Below are positions 1 to 8,166 of a stretch of 36,535 nt of DNA, piece by piece. Position 1 is the stretch's first letter. Each line of letters begins with the position of its first letter. Under the pieces are notes generated by a model that was not told the DNA's origin, did no database searches, and saw only the letters and a program-made list of their open reading frames with translations. Location: contig JAHEJI010000032.1 in the NCBI GenBank assembly GCA_024638965.1, forward strand, positions 1-36,535, in the 5' to 3' direction. A program made the position numbers and the translations under genes. This DNA is from Planctomycetaceae bacterium (GTDB lineage Bacteria > Planctomycetota > Planctomycetia > Pirellulales > Pirellulaceae).

Positions 1-86
1 AGATCAAAGCTAGAAACTAGCTCGACAACCGGATTGAAGTCCAGGTAGTCAACTACGCCGAAGAAAACGGCACCGATGTTTTTTCG

Positions 87-545
87 ATGTTTACGAAAGA
101 CAGGCTAATGTCAAATGACTGTGATCTGATCACCTATAAGACGCAGTCGTTTACTGAATTCGACATCAGCCACATCCGGAAACTTGTGCACCAGTCTGTA
201 GGCGAAACTCGCGACACGGTAGAATATCGAACGGCTGAAGAAATGGCCTTCTACCAGAAATTTACCGCAGTTAAGGGCTTCGCGTCCGTTTCTCCTGTCT
301 ACAAAGACAACGCTACATGGATCATTCTCGTCCCAAACGGCTGGTCGCTCAATTACGCAGTCGTTTCCGACATCATGCGCCTACACGACAATCCCCCTCA
401 AGAAGATAAATGGGCGAAATGGACTTTTTGGATCAAAAGTCGCCGATGGTCACTACCCATCTTTCTTGCATTTATTGCAATTCCGATCCTCGCAAAATAC
501 GTTGAATGGATTTTACTTATCGTAAACTACATCATCGGCAATTAA
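87..545 (+). CDS. Small C-terminally anchored membrane protein, unknown function
   Basis: An open frame of 152 codons ending in TAA; I do not recognise the family. The first ~115 residues are polar and soluble-looking. The last ~35 residues, from about residue 118 (RRWSLPIFLAFIAIP onward), form one or two hydrophobic helices, so the protein is probably tail-anchored with its bulk in the cytoplasm. The same frame has a TAG at 18-20, so the gene cannot extend far upstream. An alternative ATG lies at 108 (MSNDCDLI), preceded by a weak AGACAGG; the true start is uncertain between the two. It stands alone upstream of a tRNA remnant, so it could be cargo of an old integrated element. That is inference from position only. 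Confidence 0.5.
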   Translation: MFTKDRLMSNDCDLITYKTQSFTEFDISHIRKLVHQSVGETRDTVEYRTAEEMAFYQKFTAVKGFASVSPVYKDNATWIILVPNGWSLNYAVVSDIMRLHDNPPQEDKWAKWTFWIKSRRWSLPIFLAFIAIPILAKYVEWILLIVNYIIGN

Positions 546-690
546 CGCTACGGGCATGTTTATCAGGTTGTTTCAAATCGTTTCCTGTCGAAAAAGTCCA
601 GCGAAGGAAGGAAGGCAACAGCAAAACCGAAATTGGCGACACAGTGATTAAGGGTGACATTAAGTCGAGTCGCGAGACTCAGGAAATGAG

Positions 691-725
691 CTACCCAATT
701 TGCTGCAACGACTACCCAATTTGCT
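691..725. repeat. Two short direct repeats
   Basis: The 14-base unit CTACCCAATTTGCT occurs at 691-704 and again at 712-725, followed by a partial third CTACC at 730. It lies in a non-coding stretch about 100 bases before the tRNA remnant. Function is unknown; it could be a recombinase arm site or chance duplication. Confidence 0.5.
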
Positions 726-807
726 CCGACTACCTAACAAAAAAGTGCATTTACTTGCATTCCCAGTCACGTCTGATACGATATAAAGCGACATGTAAGA
801 CTTTGCT

Positions 808-865
808 GAATTGCTTGGCAATTCTGGGGGTGTGGAGGTCGCTGGTTCAAATCCAGTCAGCCCGA
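808..865 (+). pseudogene. 3' remnant of tRNA-Pro(GGG), probable attachment site
   Basis: Bases 841-857 form a good T-arm (GCTGG-TTCAAAT-CCAGT). They are followed by a 7-base acceptor strand CAGCCCG (858-864) and discriminator A (865). Upstream are a 5-base variable loop AGGTC (836-840) and an anticodon-like loop CTGGGGG (824-830), which suggests a GGG proline anticodon. The anticodon stem does not pair well (819-823 against 831-835), and no D-arm or 5' acceptor strand (expected CGGGCTG-like) lies upstream. Only the 3' half is therefore present. In its place is a perfect inverted repeat GAATTGC-TTG-GCAATTC (808-824). A tRNA 3' end kept together with its terminator is the usual footprint of site-specific integration by tyrosine recombinases. 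No integrase is visible in the window. Confidence 0.6.
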
Positions 866-871
866 CTGACG

Positions 872-909
872 AAGCTCCGGAAACAATTTTCTCGGGGCTT
901 TTCTTTTTC
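872..909 (+). terminator. Intrinsic terminator behind the tRNA remnant
   Basis: Stem AAGCTCCG (872-879) pairs with CGGGGCTT (893-900) with one G-T pair. It is followed by TTCTTTTT. It fits the terminator of the original tRNA. Confidence 0.65.
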
Positions 910-1028
910 CTGGGAGTCACTTTCCAAGTCGCCAAATTGTCCTGAATTCTCTCTTGAATTGTTTCATTTGATCGGCATTGCGGGCCACCAAGTGTTCACC
1001 CTCAACCACATGTTAGAATGCCGCAAAA

Positions 1029-2627
1029 TCAAAACGCAAACTGAATTTGCGTTCGATACAGCCAACCGATATCGCCGGGTGACATATCCAAGGCGGCCGA
1101 ATTGACGGGCGTTCCATTCAGATACGTAAAATCCGAAACTAGCTTGGCACGTTGACCTCGAAAATAGTAAGCGAAACCACCGGCGACTGTGTCGGCGCTG
1201 AGGTCAACCATCCCAAGCGTTTGGGAATCGCCAGACACCCGCGACCAACGCGTCAACAATTCCAGTTTTCCAGGAACAACAAACTTCCCAATTTGTAACC
1301 AGTGCCCATGATCCAGCAAATCTGGGATCGCGGCACCTTGAAATCCGTCTATTTGGCGAAAGTAATATTCCAGAGTAAACGACCAACCCCTGTATTTGGT
1401 GGAAATGTCAATCGCATAGAGGTTAACCGTGTACTCACCGACAGTCCTGGGCAACCGCGATGACAATAAGCTTCCGGAATCGACCACGCGAACGGTATTG
1501 AACTCGGTTGCACCAGCGCGATTGATCGTCGAATTTGCAATTCCAGCACCGATCTGCATTGCTAAACAGCGGTGCCATGTCAGGTCCGAAAGTTGTGGAT
1601 CCCCCCACTCACCAACTGGACGCCAGAAAACTCGGCCGGAGTAGGCGAAGTTGTCATCTAAATCTCCACTACTGCCGGTTTCAGCACCGCCGGTTACCAG
1701 CCCATTGAAGATCGCCACTTCCCAATTCAGTGGACCACCGAAACGGGGCGTTTCACCGTACAGTCCCCAAGCCAATGACCTGTTAACATCAAAATATGTG
1801 CTGGCCATCGAGCGATCAGCGAATTGGAGGTCCCTTCCGGATAACCAACGAGACATATGGAAAGGCATTTTGTATTTGCCGGTTCGAAATCCGATTCTCC
1901 CCGGTTCCAGCCCCCACGAATGGTGGCCAATATCAAATGAAAGGAAGTAATCCAACAAACGCAAATCGTCGCCGTCACTACTGCGACCATCGAGCTGGAC
2001 GAAGTAAGCGAAATCAGATGTGAAGGCGCTGCCGGAAAAGACTAGACGACCGCGCTTTAATTGGAATTGATTTGCACCTTCGTCAATCCCAGCGGTGTTT
2101 GCCCCTTGCGAGTTAAAGTAGGTATGACGCAGCTGACCCCAGCCATTAAAATTAAAAATAAATGGTGCGTCGCCAATTCCAAGTTCAGCTGGTTTTTCGC
2201 TGGCAATCACAAACCCGTTGTCAGCGTCATAGCCGACGCGGACATGGCTTAGCCAGTCCAATCCATCTTCGACCGCATCTACACCGTCGATTCTTGGCGG
2301 GCATTCAGATTGTGGGGCCTTTTGCGTTTCATCGTTTCCCACTAATTCAACGATTGTGGGATAGTCGTTTTGAATCGCTACGTGCGGATCCAGGGTCTGA
2401 ATCGTTGAATCCTGAAACTCTTTGGCTTCGAATTGCTGGGCCGCCAGAGGTGTGCAACATGCAATCAGAACAAGCAGGCAAGCGCCGTGAAAGGAACGCA
2501 GGAAAGTAAATTTGAGTGTTTGCCGCTGTTTGATCCAGTGATCAATACACCTCGCGCCCCGCGAAAGGTGGCATCGTCTTTCCCAGGACCTCGAGTACGC
2601 CGCGGTTGTTGAATCATCGATTCGCAT
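1029..2627 (-). CDS. Outer-membrane porin, phosphate-selective porin O/P-like
   Basis: Encodes 532 residues as drawn. A hydrophobic export segment (about residues 43-64, LVLIACCTPLAAQQ) sits unusually far from the first Met, so the real start may be a non-ATG codon within the first ~40 codons; I could not fix it. The mature part shows alternating amphipathic strands (WGQLRHTYFNSQG, FQLKRGRLVFSG, FAYFVQLDGR, GRIGFRTGKYKMPF) and ends in an aromatic residue (TQIQFAF), as beta-barrels do. The order of an FQLKRGR strand, an R-x-G-x-x-x-P-F strand and a terminal strand ending in Phe is typical of the OprO/OprP group. The likely role is diffusion of phosphate or other anions across the outer membrane; substrate is not readable from sequence. 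It runs on the same strand as the FadL-like gene but is separated from it by a terminator. Confidence 0.75.
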   Translation of the reverse strand: MRIDDSTTAAYSRSWERRCHLSRGARCIDHWIKQRQTLKFTFLRSFHGACLLVLIACCTPLAAQQFEAKEFQDSTIQTLDPHVAIQNDYPTIVELVGNDETQKAPQSECPPRIDGVDAVEDGLDWLSHVRVGYDADNGFVIASEKPAELGIGDAPFIFNFNGWGQLRHTYFNSQGANTAGIDEGANQFQLKRGRLVFSGSAFTSDFAYFVQLDGRSSDGDDLRLLDYFLSFDIGHHSWGLEPGRIGFRTGKYKMPFHMSRWLSGRDLQFADRSMASTYFDVNRSLAWGLYGETPRFGGPLNWEVAIFNGLVTGGAETGSSGDLDDNFAYSGRVFWRPVGEWGDPQLSDLTWHRCLAMQIGAGIANSTINRAGATEFNTVRVVDSGSLLSSRLPRTVGEYTVNLYAIDISTKYRGWSFTLEYYFRQIDGFQGAAIPDLLDHGHWLQIGKFVVPGKLELLTRWSRVSGDSQTLGMVDLSADTVAGGFAYYFRGQRAKLVSDFTYLNGTPVNSAALDMSPGDIGWLYRTQIQFAF

Positions 2628-2755
2628 GGGCGGCAGAGTCCGACTAGATAACAGAAAACTCGGCGATCAAATGCCGTACGATTACCTAATCGTCATAAAG
2701 CGAATGACTCCTACAGTTTGATTTTGCTTTGCTGGCGGCAAATGCTATCAGCGAG

Positions 2756-2783
2756 CAAAAAGGCGGCCAAGACATGGCCGCCT
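2756..2783 (-). terminator. Intrinsic terminator of the FadL-like gene
   Basis: Perfect stem AGGCGGCC (2761-2768) / GGCCGCCT (2776-2783) with a 7-base loop. On the minus strand it is followed by TTTTTGCTCGC. It lies 34 bases past the stop codon at 2817. Confidence 0.85.
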
Positions 2784-2816
2784 ACCTGACCGGTGTTTCG
2801 GCGTGCTGAGTCACTT

Positions 2817-4109
2817 TCATTCGTTACCGGCAATGCACCATTCATCCGGGGCAATACAACAACCGGAACCGCGCCGGAAACGCCAAGTTAATCCGCCACC
2901 GATATAGTAGCTCTCGACGGCCACCGAGGTTTGTCCAAAATCACCGGTGGTATTGAACATGCCGCCGCCGTAAATATCCACGTCGATACCGGGTAGCAAG
3001 TTCGGAATGCCAAAACCAGCGGAAAACCGGTGCTGATTAATGTTTGGCACTAATCCTTGGATGTACTGGATTGCATTTGCCGCACCTGGTGGGGTAATGC
3101 CCGCAATCACATCGCCAGGAACATCGATCATCGAATCTTCTGTCCAAACGTATCCCAGTCGCAGCTTGGCTCGGTCCATTGTATATTGGGCACCGAATTG
3201 GATCGCGAGTTGATTGTCATAAATTGCATCAAATAAGAGCGCTTCTTCCCAAAGTTTGTACGTTAGATCTGCGGCCAACAACAGACGACCATTTGCCAGG
3301 CTGTTGTTTGCTATCCCAATCGCGATATTTTGCGGAAGGTCCATGTCGATGTCGAGCGGGAGTCCGGGTCGCACTCTGAAAGGCTGAATTGTGATTGCGT
3401 CTGTAAACTCGAATGACTGTTTAGTTTGGTAATAAAAACCCAACTTCGTTTTTGGATTCACTTCGTAGTTTACGCCGATTGTTCCGCGCGCTGCGTAATC
3501 CGGCGTGGCTTTGGAATTTCCCACAAACAGTCCGTCAAATAAACCGATTCCCAGTCCAAAATTAGCTCCAATCGACAAACGATCGGTCACCTTAACGCCA
3601 ACACTCGGCTGCAACGTTAAAACCTGCAGGGTTGCCGCTGTATTGTTCGAGTTGGATTGGGCGACATAATCTAAGCCCAGTCCCGCGGTCGAAATCAATG
3701 CCACGCCAGTGGTCACCGGACGTCCTAACACATTGAAATCTTGAGTCACTCCAATGTTGCCAAGCGCACTTCCCGGCGTATCGGACTTTCCCCGAAAGGG
3801 GCCGATACCCGGCAAAAGTAAGTTTCCTCGGTGTGTCAGGTTAACCGTTGGCCCGACCCACGCGCCGCCAAATGTAAACTGCGTACCGTGAAACTGGGTC
3901 ATGGACGCCGGGTTTGCATTGATGGCGGAAATTAAATCCTGGGGTTGGGCAATACTCGTCCCGCCCATGGCACCCGATGCAGGCATTAATGAATTTTGGA
4001 GCTCGACACCAAATGCCTGTGCGTAAACTTCGTTTGCATGCATGATCATGCTTAGCGAGACCAGCGACGCCGTAATGAATCTGAGAATACCAGCTTGAGC
4101 TTGGGACAT
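2817..4109 (-). CDS. FadL/OMPP1-like outer-membrane transport protein
   Basis: I place the start at ATG 4109 (MSQAQAGILRFITASL). It is preceded by AAGGA seven bases upstream and begins a clear signal peptide cleaving near VYAQA; the frame is open further upstream but lacks these signals. The mature N-terminus (about residues 28-65: GVELQNSLMPASGAMGGTS, then INANPASMTQF) matches the FadL/TodX pattern of a small-residue, Gly-rich plug followed by NPA. Many amphipathic strands follow (LQPSVGVKVTDRLSIGANF, LGFYYQTKQ, KLRLGYVW). At 430 residues the length is normal for the family. FadL proteins import hydrophobic compounds such as long-chain fatty acids or aromatic hydrocarbons. The terminal residues (CCIAPDEWCIAGNE) follow the last strand and are unusual for the family, which mostly ends at the barrel. 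Confidence 0.8.
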   Translation of the reverse strand: MSQAQAGILRFITASLVSLSMIMHANEVYAQAFGVELQNSLMPASGAMGGTSIAQPQDLISAINANPASMTQFHGTQFTFGGAWVGPTVNLTHRGNLLLPGIGPFRGKSDTPGSALGNIGVTQDFNVLGRPVTTGVALISTAGLGLDYVAQSNSNNTAATLQVLTLQPSVGVKVTDRLSIGANFGLGIGLFDGLFVGNSKATPDYAARGTIGVNYEVNPKTKLGFYYQTKQSFEFTDAITIQPFRVRPGLPLDIDMDLPQNIAIGIANNSLANGRLLLAADLTYKLWEEALLFDAIYDNQLAIQFGAQYTMDRAKLRLGYVWTEDSMIDVPGDVIAGITPPGAANAIQYIQGLVPNINQHRFSAGFGIPNLLPGIDVDIYGGGMFNTTGDFGQTSVAVESYYIGGGLTWRFRRGSGCCIAPDEWCIAGNE

Positions 4110-4232
4110 TACGATTTCCTTGAAGTTATCAGATTCGGTTTTTTCAGCATCTAACCGTTTTTCGGGTAATACCGAAACTGCGCTACAGGTAATTTTCGAT
4201 GGTCGTAACGGTGAGCGGGCTCGTGCCGACAA

Positions 4233-4516
4233 GCTGTAACGATTAAGAGAAGAATACGACTTCGCAGACGCTTAGCATGACCAAAAATGTCCAATCGCAA
4301 TCGAACCCGTCGCTTCATGTCCGAGATTGCTAGCTGAGATTACCTGAGTTGCCCACAGATTACGCAGATAGACGCAGATGCCAAGCAGGAATGGTGCTGA
4401 ACCAATCCGCGTCTAATCTGCGTCACCTGCGGGCCGACCTTCTAGATTGCTCGTTAGAGTCGTCAACTAAGGCACGAGCAATCTGTCCCGCGACCTCGGC
4501 CGGATTAGCAAATTGG
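4233..4516. other. Non-coding gap with one palindromic repeat
   Basis: About 400 bases lie upstream of the FadL-like start at 4109. Apart from the palindrome at 4352-4433 I see no gene or RNA here. The promoter of the FadL-like gene should lie in 4110-4260, but no clear -35/-10 pair could be assigned. Confidence 0.5.
4352..4433. repeat. Palindromic intergenic repeat (ATTACGCAGAT type)
   Basis: The left arm 4352-4379 (starting CCCACAGATTACGCAGAT) is the near-perfect reverse complement of the right arm 4404-4433, with about four substitutions and one gap and a ~24-base loop. Motifs of this kind (GATTACGCAGAT/ATCTGCGTAATC) are, as I recall, widespread intergenic repeats in environmental bacteria. 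Only one copy is in the window. Confidence 0.7.
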
Positions 4517-4765
4517 TCAGGCATCCTGCTTCCGCTGCTTCAGGATCTGCGTACATTTCTTCAAAAACTGCCACGTTGATTCCGGCCGCTCATCTGGCTT
4601 GGACGCAGGCAATCCCGATTGTTGTTTCCCGCGTTCTATGACTACTGCCGCTTGGCAAGCCGAGATAATGAGTTCGCCTCTCTGTTGATGATCCAGAGAC
4701 TGAGCGTCAGTCAGTTCGTTATTCGCCTGGATTGTCGCACTGAAATCGGGTTTGGATTTTACCAC
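4517..4765 (-). CDS. Doubtful small hypothetical protein
   Basis: An 82-codon frame starting with GTG at 4765, 36 bases after the stop of the membrane protein on the same strand. The product is polar, with no signal peptide or membrane segment (ELTDAQSLDHQQRGELII, then a basic tail ILKQRKQDA). I do not recognise a family. No good Shine-Dalgarno precedes it. Its only support is the position as a possible second gene of the 4802-5368 transcript. Confidence 0.3.
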   Translation of the reverse strand: MVKSKPDFSATIQANNELTDAQSLDHQQRGELIISACQAAVVIERGKQQSGLPASKPDERPESTWQFLKKCTQILKQRKQDA

Positions 4766-4801
4766 ATTCGTCTAAATCGGGTGTTTTTAGCGCTCAAACA
4801 A

Positions 4802-5368
4802 CTATTCGAACACGGATCCTCCAGATTTTGATTTGAAGTAAAAGAACGCGGCGGCGGCGATCGCGACGGTGATCATGATCATCCACAACACAATCGAGTA
4901 TCGTTCCAACGTGGTCATCGCTACCAACATCACGGTTAAGACAACTCCCACAATCATTAACAGCCAGTCAAAGTGAACACCGGCCAGGCAACAGCTGAAC
5001 GCCAACAACAACAACGAGATGTTCGAGGCGGTTTCGCGGTCAATAATCTCGCGCCGTTCCAACAACACGAGGACGCCAATAAAGACCAGCAACATCGCCC
5101 AATGAGCCAGTTCTCGACCGATCAGCTTTTTGATCGGCTTCCCAGCCTCCTTGGCTTTCCGCGTACTTCGCCATAATCCAAGCGCGGCATAAACAACGAT
5201 CACAAACAGCCAGTATTCCCAAACACCGTTTTCAGATGCTTGGCTTAAACCCATCCCAACCAGGGCCAACAAGAGCATGCCGCATAAAACGCCCAGCTGA
5301 ATCTTCCAGCGCGAACTGGATGTCGGTTGTTCGACAGGTTCTTTTTTTTCACCAGCTTCGCTCACCAT
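4802..5368 (-). CDS. Multi-helix inner-membrane protein, unknown function
   Basis: Start chosen at ATG 5368 (MVSEAGEKKEPVEQ) because AGGAGG lies just upstream, with a GTG at 5365 as an alternative; the frame is open further upstream but reads as low-quality sequence. The product is 188 residues. A polar N-terminal tail of ~20 residues is followed by about six hydrophobic segments: around WKIQLGVLCGMLLLALVGMG, YWLFVIVVYAALG, LAHWAMLLVFIGVLVLL, ISLLLLAFSCCLAGVHF, WLLMIVGVVLTVMLVAM and IVLWMIMITVAIAAAAFFYF. A basic loop (RSTRKAKEAGKPIKK) lies between helices 2 and 3. No catalytic motif is visible. It may be a small integral membrane protein of a planctomycete-specific family; I do not assign a function. 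It is transcribed divergently from the TraB-like gene. Confidence 0.7.
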   Translation of the reverse strand: MVSEAGEKKEPVEQPTSSSRWKIQLGVLCGMLLLALVGMGLSQASENGVWEYWLFVIVVYAALGLWRSTRKAKEAGKPIKKLIGRELAHWAMLLVFIGVLVLLERREIIDRETASNISLLLLAFSCCLAGVHFDWLLMIVGVVLTVMLVAMTTLERYSIVLWMIMITVAIAAAAFFYFKSKSGGSVFE

Positions 5369-5733
5369 TGTCCTCCTAATGAAAAGTCTTTTTTCGGCCA
5401 CATTCTCGGTACCAACATTTCTGGCGGGCGCAAGACTGAAGCAGAAAAGCCGGCGCCTCCGGCCGGAGTGGAAGAGGGGAAATTTTTGAAAATCGCTCAA
5501 TAACTGAAAAAAAACAATCGAATAACGACTTTAGCTTTACAAACTGAGATTGAGCATCGTCGCGTAAAACACTGCTGATCCTATTGAAATAAAGTTCCCA
5601 TGTCAAAAACCTGATTCAAGCGTCGGATTTTTGGAGATGGTTGTATAGAATTGTGATTGAAGTGTCATATTCCGGCTGTCAAGTCAAACGCCAGGCAAAA
5701 AACCTGGTCCTATCCGGGTAAGGAACCTACATT
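5369..5733. other. Divergent intergenic region
   Basis: 365 bases between two divergent starts. It should hold both promoters. A small hairpin CCAGG-CAAAAAA-CCTGG lies near 5691-5707, in the leader of the TraB-like gene. No RNA gene or riboswitch is recognised. Confidence 0.4.
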
Positions 5734-7077
5734 GTGAATATTCAGAATCGAGTCATCGTTTCGTTATTTGCGTTCGCTTTTTCGATATCGGGGTTGAGCC
5801 AAGTCTGTTTCGCGGTTCAATCCGGCGAGGGACAGGAAGCGTCGAGTGAAGCCCCCCAAACAGTCGAATTGGCAAGGCAGGATGCGTCAGAAGAACCGGC
5901 CCCCAAGCGAATTCCGCCCAAAACCAAGTTTCTTCGTTTGTTGACCGACGAATATCAAAACCCGGTCGCGCTGCAAACGGCAACCGCAAATTACGTTCTC
6001 AAAAACGAAGAAGGGGAAATCGTCCTCGAAGTCTTTTTGGAAGGCGTAATTCATATCGCCGATGCGAGCTACTACCGCAGTTTCCAAAAACGATTTGAAC
6101 GATATGACAATGTGCTTTACGAATCCATCCTCAAACTGGAAAAAAAGGAAGCCGACGAAACGGAAACACCCAGCGGGTTTGACATGTTGCAGCAGCTGTC
6201 GACCGGAACTCTGGGACTCGCCTATCAATTCGATGAAATTGACTACCAGGCTAACGGAATGCTGCATTCCGATTTGACTCTGGAGGAAATCGCCGAACGC
6301 ATGGAAGACCGTGGTGACGACCAGGCAACGTTATTGGCAGATCTTCTCGCTCATATCATGCAGAAACTGAATGTTGCAGGCAAAGACGATGGTGCTGGCA
6401 AAGACAGCAGTGCGGCGACGGATGAGACTGAAGAGTACGCCAGCTCCAACAAAAAACTAAACCCCAAAGAACTCTTGTCGGTGTTCACGGATCCCGATGG
6501 CATTATGAAGATCCGACGCATGATGGCATCCGCGCTTGTTGATTCAAAACTGCTGGAGTCTGCGTTCCCACCCAGTATCCACAAGATGATTATCGGTGAT
6601 CGTAACGAGCGTGCCATGTCCGTGTTATCGAATCAAGTAGAAGTTGGCAAAAAACGCATTGCGCTTTTCTTTGGCGTTGGCCATATGGCGGACTTTGAAG
6701 AACGGCTAGTTTGTGAATACGGAATGAAATTGGTTGGCGTCAATTGGCGAAATGCCTGGGATTTGCGTGACGGCGCGATCGAAGGAGCTCCACTTGAGGG
6801 CTTGATTGAATCCACGTTTCGTGATTCGTTCAAAAACAAATTGCGTCAATTCGCGAAAGGAGCGACAAACAAAAAGACAGACGTCGGCGCCCAGGAAAAA
6901 ACTCAAAACGAAAACGATGCTAAAATTGAAGCCATGGAACAGGCTTTGAAAGCGTTGGAGGCCAAGTTAAAGGAATTCGAAGAACAGGCAAAAGAGAATA
7001 GCAAAGAAGCCGACAAGAAATCCGACAAGGGAAATGGCGCGGACTCGGACGATAAACAGGGCGATGTTTCGAACTGA
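5734..7077 (+). CDS. Secreted TraB/GumN (TIKI-like) family protein with coiled-coil tail
   Basis: The start is GTG 5734, with AAGGA about nine bases upstream. Residues 1-27 are a signal peptide ending near CFAVQ. The TraB/GumN/TIKI hallmarks are present in order: a strand with a His motif (EGVIHIAD, residues 103-110), the YDNVLYESI segment (124-132, equivalent to the family's 'vxxE' strand), an R-N pair (GDRNERAM, 288-295) and a second His motif GVGHM (314-318). In TIKI proteins these residues form the presumed metalloprotease centre. An acidic, Ser/Ala-rich insert (about 215-240) splits the domain. The C-terminal ~60 residues form a highly charged coiled coil (IEAMEQALKALEAKLKEFEE) not expected in the family. 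The likely location is the periplasm. The natural substrate is unknown, and the protease role is family inference. Confidence 0.65.
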   Translation: MNIQNRVIVSLFAFAFSISGLSQVCFAVQSGEGQEASSEAPQTVELARQDASEEPAPKRIPPKTKFLRLLTDEYQNPVALQTATANYVLKNEEGEIVLEVFLEGVIHIADASYYRSFQKRFERYDNVLYESILKLEKKEADETETPSGFDMLQQLSTGTLGLAYQFDEIDYQANGMLHSDLTLEEIAERMEDRGDDQATLLADLLAHIMQKLNVAGKDDGAGKDSSAATDETEEYASSNKKLNPKELLSVFTDPDGIMKIRRMMASALVDSKLLESAFPPSIHKMIIGDRNERAMSVLSNQVEVGKKRIALFFGVGHMADFEERLVCEYGMKLVGVNWRNAWDLRDGAIEGAPLEGLIESTFRDSFKNKLRQFAKGATNKKTDVGAQEKTQNENDAKIEAMEQALKALEAKLKEFEEQAKENSKEADKKSDKGNGADSDDKQGDVSN

Positions 7078-7210
7078 GCATCGCTTCGCAGCGACAATCT
7101 CGGTCCAGTCTGTCGACCACGAAGCTTGCTCCAAAAAACGCCCCGTTCCTAACCTTTGAGCAACTCGAAATCCGGGTAAGCCTCAACAATTTGCCCCCTG
7201 ATCAAAAAAA

Positions 7211-7239
7211 TTGTTGTCTGACTCGATCGAGGTTAGAAT
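7211..7239 (+). promoter_or_regulatory. Possible sigma70-type promoter
   Basis: TTGTTG (7211-7216), a 17-base spacer, then TAGAAT (7234-7239), seven bases before an ATG at 7246. The frame that follows (65 codons, basic start then a short hydrophobic stretch) does not look like a conserved gene. The site may belong to a decayed gene or be chance. Confidence 0.25.
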
Positions 7240-7569
7240 GGGATCATGAAACGAAGATTTCCATTTATGCTTTTGTTTTATTACGCTGCTGCACGGTCCC
7301 AATCAACTTCTTTAACTTCCAGTTTGCAGCCACGATCGGCTCGCGACGCGAAACCCTCGTTTGATCCGAATGCCCAATCAAATGGCCGGACGGTTAGGTA
7401 TCAAGGTCGTATCGGCAAGCCCAAACTTCTTCCTCGAAGCTGAGTGGCAAGTCGTTTGCTGATGACGGGCGTTCGATGAAACTCTCGCATTTTTACGCGA
7501 GATTCGTATCGCCGCGACCGACTGAGGTTCTCTTCCTGTGAACTTCGATTTATGCGAGAGGCCGGAGAT

Positions 7570-7658
7570 GTCATCCTGAACCGAGTGGAGCGACGTGAAG
7601 GATCTCTCGTTGGTTATTCGAACGCGAGATCCGGTCGCAGGAGCTCCCTCAGGATGAC
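7570..7658. repeat. Palindromic repeat family P1, copy 1
   Basis: 89 bases bounded by GTCATCCTGA and its inverse TCAGGATGAC. The inner arms are GAAGGATCTCTCG and CGAGATCC. Reversing copies 2 and 3 (18867-18948 and 21016-21102) lines them up with this copy through both arms; the centre is variable. The unit therefore has one arm containing GAGTGGAGCGAnGTGAAGG and another containing GGTCGC and GAGCTCCCTC. Confidence 0.85.
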
Positions 7659-8166
7659 AGGTTTTGCTAATTCGTTTTCAACATTGTTCATTGTCACGTT
7701 GTGCCTCGAAGCGGAATCCCAAGCTCAGAATGACTGGTGTTTGTTAAAACTGTCTTCCAATTAATGGCCAAGTTCTTTCTTGATGTTGTGCTAAACGCGA
7801 AATCTTGAGCTTCGGTCCGATCTCATCTCAGTCAATGAGGCCGCAAATTGTTCCAAAATCAATTTCGACTGAATTGTGAACTGGGGTAAAAAGCTTCCCC
7901 ACGGCAATTATCAAGAAATGCCAAAACAGTCGTTTTTTCAGTCATAAATGGGCCTGAGGTGATTTTTGGCGATGGTTTGATTGGTCGCGGTAGTCCGGGA
8001 GAATCGTTAATTCAAACAGCATTCGTCTCTACTTTGCCAGGATTAGTGGAAAATTTTGAACCGTTTATTTATAATCGACACCACTTACTAAATTGGAAAA
8101 TTCATCATTTTCCCCACCTTCGGAACTTAATTATTCTCTATTCCTGCTGTCTGAAAGTGCGTCCCC

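Larger units (their letters stand above)
7078..8166. other. 1.1-kb gap: possible promoter, one palindromic repeat, no convincing gene
   Basis: Contains a sigma70-like site at 7211-7239 (listed separately) and repeat copy 1 at 7570-7658. Short frames here (7246-7443 and 7552-7764) have no family features; the second simply reads through the repeat. The 5' leader of the giant gene at 8167 must lie in the last ~200 bases, which are A/T-rich. Confidence 0.5.

Noticed and set aside
660..935. 91-codon minus-strand frame containing VGLTGFEPATSTPPE
   Set aside because: It is the antisense translation of the tRNA remnant's T-arm and anticodon loop; this peptide trace is a familiar annotation artefact of tRNA sequences.
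506..1105. 199-codon plus-strand frame
   Set aside because: It runs through the direct repeats, the tRNA remnant and its terminator and overlaps the porin gene; no protein features.
4766..4804. Selenocysteine or readthrough between the membrane protein and the small frame at 4517-4765 (same frame)
   Set aside because: The interruption is TAG followed shortly by TAA, with no domain continuity; not a Sec case.
7246..7443. 65-codon frame behind a promoter-like site
   Set aside because: No SD, no family features and biased composition; kept only as a note in the gap entry.
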